From positions 1 through 64,000 of IMG/VR virus record IMGVR_UViG_3300045970_000046: a stretch of DNA of 64,000 nucleotides. One strand, written 5' to 3'. The translations under genes and the position numbers were made by a program. The notes below the pieces were generated by a model, which searched no databases, had not been told where the DNA came from, and saw only the letters and a list, made by a program, of their open reading frames with translations. Below are positions 30,349 through 40,124 of this stretch, one piece after another (the stretch's first letter is position 1; the number at the start of each line of letters is the position of its first letter). Source of the stretch: a virus.

Positions 30349-30395
30349 CCTTGCTCGAGTCGTCCAGTAGGCGACCCAAAACGACTCGAACAAGG
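30349..30395. other. long inverted repeat in lysis region
   Basis: CCTTGCTCGAGTCGT (30349-30363) and ACGACTCGAACAAGG (30381-30395) pair over 15 positions with a single mismatch and a 17-nt loop. No U-run follows on the minus strand. It lies between the holin stop and the lipoprotein start and could set relative expression or protect the mRNA. Confidence 0.6.
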
Positions 30396-30410
30396 CAGCG
30401 AAAAATTCGG

Positions 30411-30635
30411 TCACGGGGCAGGGGGAGCAGGAACCTTATTCTGTTCCTTGTAGAACATCAGTAGGCCGCCAACGATAGTGGCCACAGTGCTGATGATCTT
30501 ATTCGGCGACGGGGCATAGACTTCGACGAAGTAGCCCACCACCATAACAACTAATCCGATGAGGGACGACTTGTAAGAGAGGATAATGCGCTGCCAGAGG
30601 GTAAGCATGATGCCTTTGAAACCGGTGTTTTCCAT
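30411..30635 (-). CDS. holin-like protein
   Basis: A 74-residue protein with two membrane segments (about 24-41 and 47-62) and a basic C-terminus (KEQNKVPAPPAP). Directly upstream of the endolysin gene in the transcript order endolysin-holin-spanin. Size and topology match class II holins. Confidence 0.7.
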   Translation of the reverse strand: MENTGFKGIMLTLWQRIILSYKSSLIGLVVMVVGYFVEVYAPSPNKIISTVATIVGGLLMFYKEQNKVPAPPAP

Positions 30636-30643
30636 GAGGCCTC

Positions 30644-31012
30644 CTATTTAGGGTCAAACTCAATATGGATATGAGGCCCAGTAGACTTACTGGACGGATT
30701 ACGGCTGGGCCGTTCATCAACAACGTCGTATTGTCCACCTCCCGACTTTCCAAGTACAGCATTTATTTGAGCATAGATGACATCTACATCGCGATCCGGT
30801 AGGAGGGATCCATGTAATGTCCTTACGGAAAGATCTATTGCGCAACCTGTACCATGGAGTAGAACTTCATCCCATGTACCATTTCGCACAGCCGAAGTAA
30901 GAATACAGTCATAACCTAACGTCCCATAGGCTGTATCTGCTACCATAAGGGCTACAATCATTTGAGGTTGTATACCCTTAAGATTAACTCCCGGCATGAT
31001 ATGTATACCCAT
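30644..31012 (-). CDS. endolysin, M15-type peptidase
   Basis: A 122-residue protein. LTSAVRNGTWDEVLLHGTGCAIDL and TGPHIHIEFDPK match the zinc ligands of M15 (VanY/L-alanyl-D-glutamate) peptidases. It cuts the peptide part of peptidoglycan. It has no signal peptide, so it depends on the holin. Confidence 0.75.
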   Translation of the reverse strand: MGIHIMPGVNLKGIQPQMIVALMVADTAYGTLGYDCILTSAVRNGTWDEVLLHGTGCAIDLSVRTLHGSLLPDRDVDVIYAQINAVLGKSGGGQYDVVDERPSRNPSSKSTGPHIHIEFDPK

Positions 31013-31036
31013 TGTACTCCTTAGCTTGAAATTAAA

Positions 31037-31486
31037 TTAGGGAAGATCACCAGTATCTACACGCTTGGCGTTGTGACTCAATAGACCATTTGTCTGGTAG
31101 GTTGAGGCTGTTTCAACGGTAATACGGACTACCGGAATTTCACCTACAGATTGTACGCTCGCAACAACGCCCGGTCTGTCGCCATCGATACGCGCCCCCG
31201 GGATCAGATTCTGCACCTCTACCCATCCACCGTCGCTAAACACACGATGGTTACTAGACATCTCTAGTATCCGACCATCTACCAAGGTTAGGCGTGAGGC
31301 TACGTTGGTTTCGTTACTGACGGCGGACACCCGGTTGAACGTACCACCATCTTGTGTTAACCCGTCTGAAAGCTCACGCCAGGTCCAAACAAAGTCACCC
31401 ACCTTAATATCACCCGCGGGTTTATCGTAATGTAGTGGCGAAACGTGAGGTACACCCACGGAGATGGGTACCCACGGGGCAGGGCA
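31037..31486 (-). other. Hint (intein-like) domain region
   Basis: This stretch of the fibre gene encodes the Hint domain (about residues 1612-1760). The N-terminal Cys, the NH pair in block B, and C-terminal His-Asn are present. The residue after Asn is Ala, not Cys/Ser/Thr, so cleavage rather than splicing is expected, as in bacterial intein-like domains. Confidence 0.75.
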
Positions 31487-34400
31487 GTTACCGCCACCAA
31501 TGGCGCCGCTACCGCCGCCGGGATCAGGAGCAGGAGGCGAATTGTTCCATGAACCGGGAAAACTAGTTCCATCAGTAGCCATTGTCTCGTAATCATCAGC
31601 TGGTCTGTATGAGGAGGTAAGTTGACTCCATATCAACTGAGTATAGTAGCACCCCATAGCTGACTGTCCGAAGGCATTATGTAACGTGACAGTAAGCGCT
31701 GGGTAGCCACCGGTCACATACGGACAGAAGATGGTGAAGTCGGCGATAACATGGTTATTTCCGGAATTATCTGTGTAAGGATCCACAAATTTCCTATCCG
31801 GTAGCGTGACGAAAGCCGATTCCTGCCATTGCAGTGCGGCCTGGGCACCTATACCAGCCGCCGACTGCTGGTATAGGGTGAGAGCGGCGTAACGCATAGC
31901 CTCATAGTTGTCTGACACAGCATTAACCATGAGAACTAAGTATCCTGAGAACATCTTTCTACTAGAGTCCCAGCGGCGACGAGCAATACTTAGATTATAG
32001 ATGTTAGGGGCACCGTTCCGGGCTGCACTCGATAAATCGATATTACCTTTATACCAAACTCGATTGGTACCTCCACCTTCGACGGAGGTACCCCACAAGG
32101 CGTTGATACTACGGAAGAACGAATCGCGTATAGTGTAAGCCCCGATCTTTAAGTTATTCGCCGCAACCTTAATGGCATCGCCCTCCGTAGCGAGCTTAGC
32201 TCCAAAGATGGGATCTCCAACGGCGTACTCGGGGTGCGCGGCGACGTAGGCTGAGTTGGCTTCTTGGTATCCTGTGGTCTTGATTGTATCAGTGGTTATC
32301 ATCCCACCGTTAATCGTAGTCTTTCCGGCCGATAGATATGTCGCCTTATCTAGTGACTTTCCGGCTATAACCTGTAAATCCCCATCAGAAATAGTACCGA
32401 AAACACCAACAGCTATCCAATCTACGTAGATAACGGCTAACATGGAATTACATAGGTCTAACCGTAGACCCTGAATGGTACCACCTGAGATATAATCCGT
32501 ACCGCTAGTAAGAGAGCGCATATCCCAAACGACTGTCACCCATTCGCCGATAGGTGGAGCTGCTACAGTCTTCTGGTTTGTCTCTGTAAAGGTATGCCCT
32601 GCATTTGCAAAGTAGCACGTACCCTGCCATGCACCTGACACAAGCTTTAGTCTAGCTGCCACAATATGGTTGGATGCCGGACTTAGGCTTAGACCCTGTA
32701 GAGTTAGTATCGGATCGGTTGTAAAAGCCGTAAATCGCGTATACGTATTATCGATTGTGGCTATAGCGTTATTACTAGATACCCACCCAGCCGGCAACGT
32801 GGCTGTTGTAAAATCATAGAAACTAGTAGGTTTTACAGTCTGGGAGGCTAGTTGCTGGGCAACTAAAACAGCAGCAGCAGCTCTATCTATAGACGCCTGG
32901 ACTGATTCTTTTGTACGTGGATCTACACTATCGTTTGTAAACTCCGTATTTCCGTCGATACTAATCTTATCTCCGGTTATACGCATACCTTCGGTACTAG
33001 CCTTAATCGAAGCTATAACCTTACCTTCTAGTGGTCCAGTAGAACTAGATGTTACAGGATAGAAATCGAGTTGGTATGTACCGATAGAACCTTCAACGAG
33101 TAAATTACCATCCATCATACGGCGGACATATAAAGCATCCGCGTAGAACGAGGCTCTAGCACTAAGGAGTACGGACTGTATCTCCAATGTAAAGTGAGCC
33201 GTTACAGCACCGCTAGGGGCCGTGGCATGTAGCTGGCGTAGATTCCATCCAGCCTCTGTTAAGGCTAGAATCTCATATGAAACTGTTCCGTTATTAATAA
33301 CTGAATTATCTTTGTCTTTGAAACGGATTGTTAGATTACCGGTACCATTCGTATCTAACCTATAAATTTGAGCCGCGAAATAATAGATCTCACCGGGAGA
33401 GCATGGAATTTTAAGCTCAGGGAAGTCGGACTGTATGTAGACGTTACCGGCGCTTCTAGACATCCATATAGAGCGGACCCAGTTACCAGAGAAAGAAGCC
33501 GCGTCCGCTTTATATCTGGCAGACCACTGAGGCTCCTCGCTTGTCGGTGTATACTCAGAGGGTGGTAGATCTTCACTATTAGCGTTTGGCCACAGGTTAT
33601 CGAAATTGACCAGTGTAAGCTGCTTCGCTGTAATAGAGCCGGCTACAATCTTAGAAGCCGTTATAGAACCATCAACAATAAGACTAGCACCGATACGCCG
33701 TCTAACTAGGATATTCCTAAAGTAAGCTGTTCCAAAACCTCCGGAGGCGTTAATCTGTGTCCAAATGCGGGCATATGTAACGCCAAGTGGAACAACTAAG
33801 CGGCCTGTTAGAAGCTGCTTACCCGTTATAGAAGGGCTACCGGATATACCGCTCCATATACACGAATTATCGGCTACCTTTTCATCGTGGAAGATAAATC
33901 CGACTTGTATTGGATTAGGACAATCTCTGGTATAACCGACGTAATCGATCCAGAACTCATCGCCAGGCTTTACAGAGAACCATTCACCAAGATAGTTATC
34001 CCGAACCGACTGAGCTATAGCCCAACTACCCGTGGGTAATGAGTTATCTACTAGTGTTTGGGCGTCTACGGCCGTGGCGGCTGTAGAGCTACTTACGGCA
34101 TACGTTGAAGTATCGTGTAGTTCGCCGTTAGGATCGAGGCATAAATTCGTAAAATCTGTTAAGACAAGTTCCCGTGTTGTAATAGAACGGGCTACAAGTT
34201 TTTCTCCTGTAATGGTATCGGCCGCGATACGATCCGCCCCTAGATAACCGGTTGTAATCTGTTCTGCAGCTAGCGTACCTATGTAGCCTACTTGGGCCCC
34301 GAGTGTACCTGTTGTAAGCTTGGAGGCATCAATCGTACCGGCTGTAAAGCTATCGGCATGTAATCTATCCGCGTGAATATACCCGGCTGTAATCTGAGAC

Positions 34401-36319
34401 GCGGTTATAGAACCGATATAGGCGACCAAAGCCCCAAGTGAACCGGTGACAATCTTACCAGCATCGATAAGACCGGCCGTTATAGAGGCGGCATTTAGAC
34501 GAGCAGCATCTAGTACACCGACTGTAATATGGGCTGCATCTAAACCGTCTACATTAACCTGAGCGGCCGTAAGGGTGTTCGTGTAGATATAGTCAGAGGC
34601 TATCTGTTCAGCTGTTATCGTATGTGCGGCTAGGTGTCCTGCCGTTACGGTACCTGCCGCAATCAGATTAATCCAACCAGTACCATTCCAAGCCCGGATA
34701 ACTGTAGGACTAACACTAGTATCGTTCCAGATATCACCGCCTGTAGGATTAGACGGTGCTGTAATGCCGGTTGTAATCTTGTTCTCGTTTTGTGTAATCC
34801 ACCCTGTACCGTTCCAAACTTTGAAAAGATTACTACCTCCGGTAGTATCACACCAAATATCACCGTTTTTAGGCGTAGACGGCGCGGTTATACCGGTCGT
34901 AACACCGACACCGGGGGTAACGGCAGGGGTAACCGAGATCCAACCTGTTCCAGATTCGTAACGGTAACAACGGCTATTCTCACTGGCCACAAAGCAGAGG
35001 TCACCGGTAGCTAGACCGGTTAAGGCATCGCGGGCCGTAATGTCTGCGGCGTAGAATGTCTTAGAACCACTAGTTGCGGTACTCGTGGCATTTACCCAAC
35101 GTGAACCAGAAGCCTGTGTACTATCAAAACGATATACTCGGTAGTTATCGTTAGTATCGAACCAGAGGTCACCTGTTAAACGACCAGTTTCACTAGGGGC
35201 ACTATCCTGGTAGAACGTAGATAGACCGCTAACGGTAGTCGTAACATCTACCCATCTAGAACCGGGAGCCTGCAGGGCGTCGAATCTATAAAGACGATTA
35301 TTATTGTCTACATCGAACCAGAGGTCCCCGGTAATACGGCCTTCTTCCGAAGGGGCTGTAGCCGTATAGAAGGTGCTGTTACCCCCGGATGCCGATGTAC
35401 CTGTGGCTAGAACCCACTTAGAACCATCAGGCTGTGTAGCGTCAAAACGGTAGAGTTTGTAGTTATCGTCGGTATCAAACCAGAGATCACCAGTAACACG
35501 GCCAATCTCACTTGGTGCGTCTGGTTGAAAATATGTCCCCGCCTTAGCCGCTGTAAGATTACCGAGAGCTTGAATATCTATACCAGCCTGAGTAGCTTTA
35601 TGATCCGCCTCTTCGGCTAGGAGGGCCGCGTCCTCTGCGGCCTGCTGGGCTAGGCCCGCCAGATTAACGGCGTTAAGTCCAAGGGCATAGGCTAAGGCGG
35701 CATTATTAATCGCTAGGTCCGCTAGGATTTTAGCTTTTTCATAAATAGCGGTAAGTAGGATTTGACGTGTATCGTAAACCGCTGCGAAACGAGCTTCGAA
35801 GGTACTGGCGACAATAATGGTCCGACCAAGTGTAGAATCCCAATTAGTCGGTGAAGTAAGTGTCGCTAGGTAGCTTGTTAGATCGGCTATAGCGGTCTGA
35901 TAGTTAGCTGTTTGGATGGTAAGATTATACGAATTACCTTGAATAAGTAAGCGAGTTTGTTCTCCAATTAACGTATTATAATCTCGGATTACAATCCGTT
36001 TCTCTAGAGGTACTAAAATACCGTCGGCAGCTATAGCTCCTAGTTCATCCTGGGCTAAGGCGGCCTGCTCTGCGGCGTCTATAGCGGCCTGATGGGCTAA
36101 TTGGGCCTTACTTAAAGCTTCAGAGGCATTGCCTAGAGCTAGACCGATATCCCCTACACGAGCAGACATACCGCTAATAGCATGGGCTAACGTCTCGATG
36201 GTACGGCCTGTCCTGGTAGTGACTATACTACCAAGACCAGACTCAGGACCATTGACAACATCGGCTAGGGATTGAGCATCCAACCCCGCGATTTCAAAAG
36301 TATCAGCGGATATAGTCAT
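31037..36319 (-). CDS. tail fibre/tip protein with C-terminal Hint domain
   Basis: A 1,760-residue protein. Residues 1-250 are Ala-rich and helical. At about 260-560 there are three or four repeats of APSExGRxTGDLWFDTDDNYxxYRFD. At about 560-700 come many short repeats (ITAEQIASDYI, LDAARLNAASITAG, GTLGAQVGYIG) like those in the central fibre of gpJ-type proteins. Beta-rich domains follow. The last 150 residues form a Hint/intein-like domain: Cys at about 1612 (CPAPWVPI), AGDIKVGDFVW, SNHRVFSDGGWVEV and the end LLSHNAK. Autocatalytic cleavage at the Asn is likely. It directly follows the TipJ-like gene. Confidence 0.8.
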   Translation of the reverse strand: MTISADTFEIAGLDAQSLADVVNGPESGLGSIVTTRTGRTIETLAHAISGMSARVGDIGLALGNASEALSKAQLAHQAAIDAAEQAALAQDELGAIAADGILVPLEKRIVIRDYNTLIGEQTRLLIQGNSYNLTIQTANYQTAIADLTSYLATLTSPTNWDSTLGRTIIVASTFEARFAAVYDTRQILLTAIYEKAKILADLAINNAALAYALGLNAVNLAGLAQQAAEDAALLAEEADHKATQAGIDIQALGNLTAAKAGTYFQPDAPSEIGRVTGDLWFDTDDNYKLYRFDATQPDGSKWVLATGTSASGGNSTFYTATAPSEEGRITGDLWFDVDNNNRLYRFDALQAPGSRWVDVTTTVSGLSTFYQDSAPSETGRLTGDLWFDTNDNYRVYRFDSTQASGSRWVNATSTATSGSKTFYAADITARDALTGLATGDLCFVASENSRCYRYESGTGWISVTPAVTPGVGVTTGITAPSTPKNGDIWCDTTGGSNLFKVWNGTGWITQNENKITTGITAPSNPTGGDIWNDTSVSPTVIRAWNGTGWINLIAAGTVTAGHLAAHTITAEQIASDYIYTNTLTAAQVNVDGLDAAHITVGVLDAARLNAASITAGLIDAGKIVTGSLGALVAYIGSITASQITAGYIHADRLHADSFTAGTIDASKLTTGTLGAQVGYIGTLAAEQITTGYLGADRIAADTITGEKLVARSITTRELVLTDFTNLCLDPNGELHDTSTYAVSSSTAATAVDAQTLVDNSLPTGSWAIAQSVRDNYLGEWFSVKPGDEFWIDYVGYTRDCPNPIQVGFIFHDEKVADNSCIWSGISGSPSITGKQLLTGRLVVPLGVTYARIWTQINASGGFGTAYFRNILVRRRIGASLIVDGSITASKIVAGSITAKQLTLVNFDNLWPNANSEDLPPSEYTPTSEEPQWSARYKADAASFSGNWVRSIWMSRSAGNVYIQSDFPELKIPCSPGEIYYFAAQIYRLDTNGTGNLTIRFKDKDNSVINNGTVSYEILALTEAGWNLRQLHATAPSGAVTAHFTLEIQSVLLSARASFYADALYVRRMMDGNLLVEGSIGTYQLDFYPVTSSSTGPLEGKVIASIKASTEGMRITGDKISIDGNTEFTNDSVDPRTKESVQASIDRAAAAVLVAQQLASQTVKPTSFYDFTTATLPAGWVSSNNAIATIDNTYTRFTAFTTDPILTLQGLSLSPASNHIVAARLKLVSGAWQGTCYFANAGHTFTETNQKTVAAPPIGEWVTVVWDMRSLTSGTDYISGGTIQGLRLDLCNSMLAVIYVDWIAVGVFGTISDGDLQVIAGKSLDKATYLSAGKTTINGGMITTDTIKTTGYQEANSAYVAAHPEYAVGDPIFGAKLATEGDAIKVAANNLKIGAYTIRDSFFRSINALWGTSVEGGGTNRVWYKGNIDLSSAARNGAPNIYNLSIARRRWDSSRKMFSGYLVLMVNAVSDNYEAMRYAALTLYQQSAAGIGAQAALQWQESAFVTLPDRKFVDPYTDNSGNNHVIADFTIFCPYVTGGYPALTVTLHNAFGQSAMGCYYTQLIWSQLTSSYRPADDYETMATDGTSFPGSWNNSPPAPDPGGGSGAIGGGNCPAPWVPISVGVPHVSPLHYDKPAGDIKVGDFVWTWRELSDGLTQDGGTFNRVSAVSNETNVASRLTLVDGRILEMSSNHRVFSDGGWVEVQNLIPGARIDGDRPGVVASVQSVGEIPVVRITVETASTYQTNGLLSHNAKRVDTGDLP

Positions 36320-36321
36320 AG

Positions 36322-39243
36322 TTAGACAAGCTCACCATATTCGTCTACGACGTTATTTAGATGATCGCTGTCGTTCCGGTAGTAACGATCATCATAGTTT
36401 ACAGCACGTAAGGTCGTCGTGTAATTATCTTTTGGATCCTTTTCCGAAACCAAGAAGGCTTTTTCACGTGAACTAATATTGTCTACGATATGATAGACAG
36501 CCCTAGCATATAGGTCTTGATTTAAAGCTAGCGGTAACCGAGGAGCATGGTCTAGAAATACACTGCTTTCGGTCGAACCGTTACTAGCAACGAAACTCTC
36601 AATAGAACCATCGATATGTTGGATAAAGATTGTATACGTATGACCCGCAAGTAGCGTTACGGTCTGGGATAATTCTACTTCTAGTACGTTCTGGCCGATA
36701 ACCTCACCGTCCTGTGTTCCAGTACGAGTATTATCGGCTACGAGGATTCTATCTTGTACAACAAGGATCTCGGCTTCTTGTGTAGCTTCAAATTCAACGG
36801 AAACGTTTTGGTATTGGATCCTATTCCAGGCCCTTCTAGCAAGAAGATAAGCATGTAATTTACTGCGGATACCAAGACCTTCGATCTTACGTGGATTTAT
36901 AGAGCCGTATTGTGGAATACGGTATGTTAGAGGGGCCTCATCCTCAGGATCAACATAAGTTAGTTCAACACCGTCATAATTCTCGAGTGTACCGAAAGAT
37001 ATAGTCCGTGTTTCTGAACCAGGAAGCTTATTACGGTGGTTGAATAGTAGGATACTATCGTTTGTCTGTTTTTCAAACGATAGCATTATTAAGCTACCTC
37101 TCCGGTAAGCCATACAGAATACTGCCGTGGCTATAACCGTTATCATCTCTTCAAAAGACTCATTATCCTGATCGAACGCATGACCGAATTCAGATGCGTG
37201 GTATGTACCGAAATAAGGCTCAATTAGAGCTATAGTCTCGTATATATTCGATACATCTAGTTCACTTATAGCCCTACGACCAATATGCAGATCTAAACAG
37301 GCAGCACAGATCATATCTGCTACATTCTGTGTAGGAGATAGGGTAGTTGTGAAAGTATTCGTTGATCCTATACGAGTAGGTAGCTTCCTCGTAGTTAACA
37401 TATTGATCTTACGCTCTTTAACACTCGTTGCCGAAAGAGTCGCGTATGTTGACACATAGGCTGTAGTCACATCCCCAAAATCTACCGTAGCTGGAACTTC
37501 AACCAACGAATAAAGATCACGCCATTTAACCGTATCTACGACAGAAGTAGATCCCGTCGTTATCCGTTCATGGGCCGTATCGTTAACTGTAGTACGCCTA
37601 ACACGAATTTGAACCCTATGTCCAAAGAGCGAAGTTCCTACAATAGGGATATACATCGAAATAGCACATTGGGATCTTGTAGAGGCCGAACCAATTAATG
37701 TTGAAGTACGGAGAATAGTATCCGTAAGGATTGGTTCGTCGGCGTTATCTAAAGGTGTAAGCTCTACTTCGACATCTACCGCTAAACGTCGTTGATGATT
37801 CTCTCTATTCGTATAATATATACCGGATGGAGCAATAAAGTTTAACTGATAGGCTGTGGCTGTTTTATCATCGATAGTCACCGCCTTTATCCAGTTTGGT
37901 CCTACAGAACTGATAACTGGACTAAGGTAACCAGTCTTACCGGGAATACTAGCCCAACCTGGATTAATTGAATTAGGTGAATCTAGAACTATAGAGTCAT
38001 AACTAACGGCTAGAATCGTATAGGTACCGTTTAGATTTATACCTCCTGATCCAATAGTCGTGTTAAAGCATTCAAGTACACCGTTAGATCCTATGGTCGT
38101 CTGTAAACTAACTTCATCGTATTCGTAATAGTTAGTCTGGAGTAGAGTTTCAAAAGCTCCACTAATTACCGGATAATCTTGAGTATTATAGGGGTAGCTA
38201 CAGATAATAGCGTTAGGCGTACGGGCTAGTACCGTATATCCATAATCGAAGCACACGAAGCTCCGAACGTTACTAAACGCCGCACTAATCTGTAGTATGT
38301 CGCCCCCGTTAAGTGGAGGAGCGTCGTTATTTGGGAAGTGGACTGTAATAGGCCAATCCATAAAATCCGCCGTAAAATAGATATACGTGCCGGCTGTCGG
38401 TGGATTGATAATCACGTTTGATATATAAACCGACTGGCCAGCTACAAAGAGAGCGGCGAAATCTTCTTCCGGAGCCCCTATTAAATCTAGTTGTCCGGCT
38501 GCAGAAAATTGGACGTTAGCTATACCTCTAAAGACATTCGAGTTCTCAACTACTAGTTCCTGACCGTTAACAGACGAGTAGCGTTGTGTTGTATAGAGTG
38601 GTTCACCGATTAAGGACCCGGTTAATTGGTCTGGTTCAGAGCTATTAGGCTGCTTACCCGGACCGTAGATTTCAGCGGACAGACCTGTTATATCCGTGAT
38701 TAATGTACTACCGTCTTTAATATCACCAATCTCGTAAGAACCACGACCGATACATAGGTACGAAAATTCTACTTCCTGGTTATTAATAAATCTAGAACGC
38801 GGTACAGATATTAAATCTGGAGTACACCGTACAGTACCTAAGATATCCGGTATACGACCGTAAAGGCGCTCTCTATTCTGTCTACCCGATAGATCGTTTG
38901 TTGAAGAACGAGGGATCCTTTCCTTGTCCGGTTTAAATAGAATAGCCATCGTAATAACGGCTGCGATAGCTATGATAGATATGACAAGGGCGGTCACACC
39001 CATGTCGGCCGGATAGATAACAACGATAAACGAACCTTCTAGTGTCTTCAGGTGCTCTGTAGAGGCTTCGTCCTTGGGAGTAACATCATGGGTATTGGCC
39101 ACATGGTTATGGTAGATCCGGCCACCCTTTGGAAAAGACTCGTAATGCTCTTGTAAAAAATCTACAAGACTTTCATGTTCGTATGCAATCCACGAACTAG
39201 GTTCAAACGGATTCTCCGCTAATAGGATAGTTTTTAAGGACAT
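36322..39243 (-). CDS. tail tip host-specificity protein, TipJ/gpJ-like
   Basis: A 973-residue protein. It starts with the ubiquitin-like tip region (VYPADMGVTALVISIIAIAAVITMAIL, a hydrophobic segment near residues 80-100), followed by NDLSGRQNRERLYGRIPDILGTVRCTPDL, which is typical of TipJ/gpJ. It forms the tail tip and contacts the receptor. Its order with NlpC/P60 and DUF1833 genes is that of lambda-like tails. Confidence 0.82.
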   Translation of the reverse strand: MSLKTILLAENPFEPSSWIAYEHESLVDFLQEHYESFPKGGRIYHNHVANTHDVTPKDEASTEHLKTLEGSFIVVIYPADMGVTALVISIIAIAAVITMAILFKPDKERIPRSSTNDLSGRQNRERLYGRIPDILGTVRCTPDLISVPRSRFINNQEVEFSYLCIGRGSYEIGDIKDGSTLITDITGLSAEIYGPGKQPNSSEPDQLTGSLIGEPLYTTQRYSSVNGQELVVENSNVFRGIANVQFSAAGQLDLIGAPEEDFAALFVAGQSVYISNVIINPPTAGTYIYFTADFMDWPITVHFPNNDAPPLNGGDILQISAAFSNVRSFVCFDYGYTVLARTPNAIICSYPYNTQDYPVISGAFETLLQTNYYEYDEVSLQTTIGSNGVLECFNTTIGSGGINLNGTYTILAVSYDSIVLDSPNSINPGWASIPGKTGYLSPVISSVGPNWIKAVTIDDKTATAYQLNFIAPSGIYYTNRENHQRRLAVDVEVELTPLDNADEPILTDTILRTSTLIGSASTRSQCAISMYIPIVGTSLFGHRVQIRVRRTTVNDTAHERITTGSTSVVDTVKWRDLYSLVEVPATVDFGDVTTAYVSTYATLSATSVKERKINMLTTRKLPTRIGSTNTFTTTLSPTQNVADMICAACLDLHIGRRAISELDVSNIYETIALIEPYFGTYHASEFGHAFDQDNESFEEMITVIATAVFCMAYRRGSLIMLSFEKQTNDSILLFNHRNKLPGSETRTISFGTLENYDGVELTYVDPEDEAPLTYRIPQYGSINPRKIEGLGIRSKLHAYLLARRAWNRIQYQNVSVEFEATQEAEILVVQDRILVADNTRTGTQDGEVIGQNVLEVELSQTVTLLAGHTYTIFIQHIDGSIESFVASNGSTESSVFLDHAPRLPLALNQDLYARAVYHIVDNISSREKAFLVSEKDPKDNYTTTLRAVNYDDRYYRNDSDHLNNVVDEYGELV

Positions 39244-39590
39244 ATGTAGAACCTAATGTCGGGATAAATTCCGCGAAGTGTATCTAAGGACTCGTACTTA
39301 GCACCTGTTCCGGTAAGATGCAAGACGCGCCTACGGAGATAGACGCCCATATGTGGAGTGTCGCTCTTATTTCGCATAAGTACAAAGCACGGATCCACAG
39401 GTTGGGGTACACGGCTAAACTTTTTCACCGTATTTTTAGTAAGAAGTCCGTGTTTTGGGGGTAGGATCTCGGTAAACACGGGGGTCACGTTAGTCCCGGT
39501 AAGATCCTCCCAAACGTCACAAGCGAAATGTAGGCAGGTATAGGAGTTAATTTCATAGATACGCGAAAGATAGGGATCTACAGAGGTCAT
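39234..39590 (-). CDS. NlpC/P60-like tail protein (gpK type)
   Basis: A 118-residue protein with YTCLHFACDVWEDLTG (catalytic Cys region) and PHMGVYLRRRVLHLTGTG (His region), the Cys/His pair of NlpC/P60 peptidases. In lambda-like phages this protein helps tail tip assembly and cuts peptidoglycan. It overlaps the gene on each side. Confidence 0.7.
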   Translation of the reverse strand: MTSVDPYLSRIYEINSYTCLHFACDVWEDLTGTNVTPVFTEILPPKHGLLTKNTVKKFSRVPQPVDPCFVLMRNKSDTPHMGVYLRRRVLHLTGTGAKYESLDTLRGIYPDIRFYICP

Positions 39591-40123
39591 AAGAAACCCC
39601 TTAACATAGGGAATCTATCAACCGTATAGTATTCCCCGATACGATTAACGTTTAGTCTAGGTAGGCGGGCTTCGAAAGAAGAGCCTTCCCTTTTAAAGTT
39701 GAAACTATCTACCTCTAGGTTAATAGGACCGAGAATACGTTCTAGAGTATCCGAACGATATATCCTATAAACTACGCGGGGCTTTTCAGCGTATCCACTA
39801 CCAGGAGTCTGAGTTTCTGAGTCACGCGGAACCTGAGGAGAAGAAGCTATAGCGTCTAGTTCCTTCGGAAGAACCTCGCCAAGATCCCCTAGATCGATCT
39901 GGAAACCACCATCCAGATCGGCCTTAGATTTAATAGGCGTAATCCTAAGTGGATAGTAGTCAAAATGAAAGGTAGTAGCATCCTCTAGGACGACGGTTAT
40001 ACCTTCTATAGCGTTACGAACTATACGATAGGTACGAGTAAAGTTCGGATGACTAATCTCTAGTAGCTCTAGGGCTACTACATCTGATTGTGAATTTAAG
40101 AAAAATTCAGTATATAGACTCAT
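39587..40123 (-). CDS. tail assembly protein, DUF1833-like
   Basis: A 178-residue protein beginning with LNSQSDVVALELLEISHPNFTRTYRIV, then FHFDYYPLRITPIKSKADLDGGFQIDLGDLGEVLPKELD, matching the DUF1833 family found between minor tail proteins and the NlpC protein. Probably part of the tail tip. Confidence 0.65.
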   Translation of the reverse strand: MSLYTEFFLNSQSDVVALELLEISHPNFTRTYRIVRNAIEGITVVLEDATTFHFDYYPLRITPIKSKADLDGGFQIDLGDLGEVLPKELDAIASSPQVPRDSETQTPGSGYAEKPRVVYRIYRSDTLERILGPINLEVDSFNFKREGSSFEARLPRLNVNRIGEYYTVDRFPMLRGFL

Positions 40124-40124
40124 A

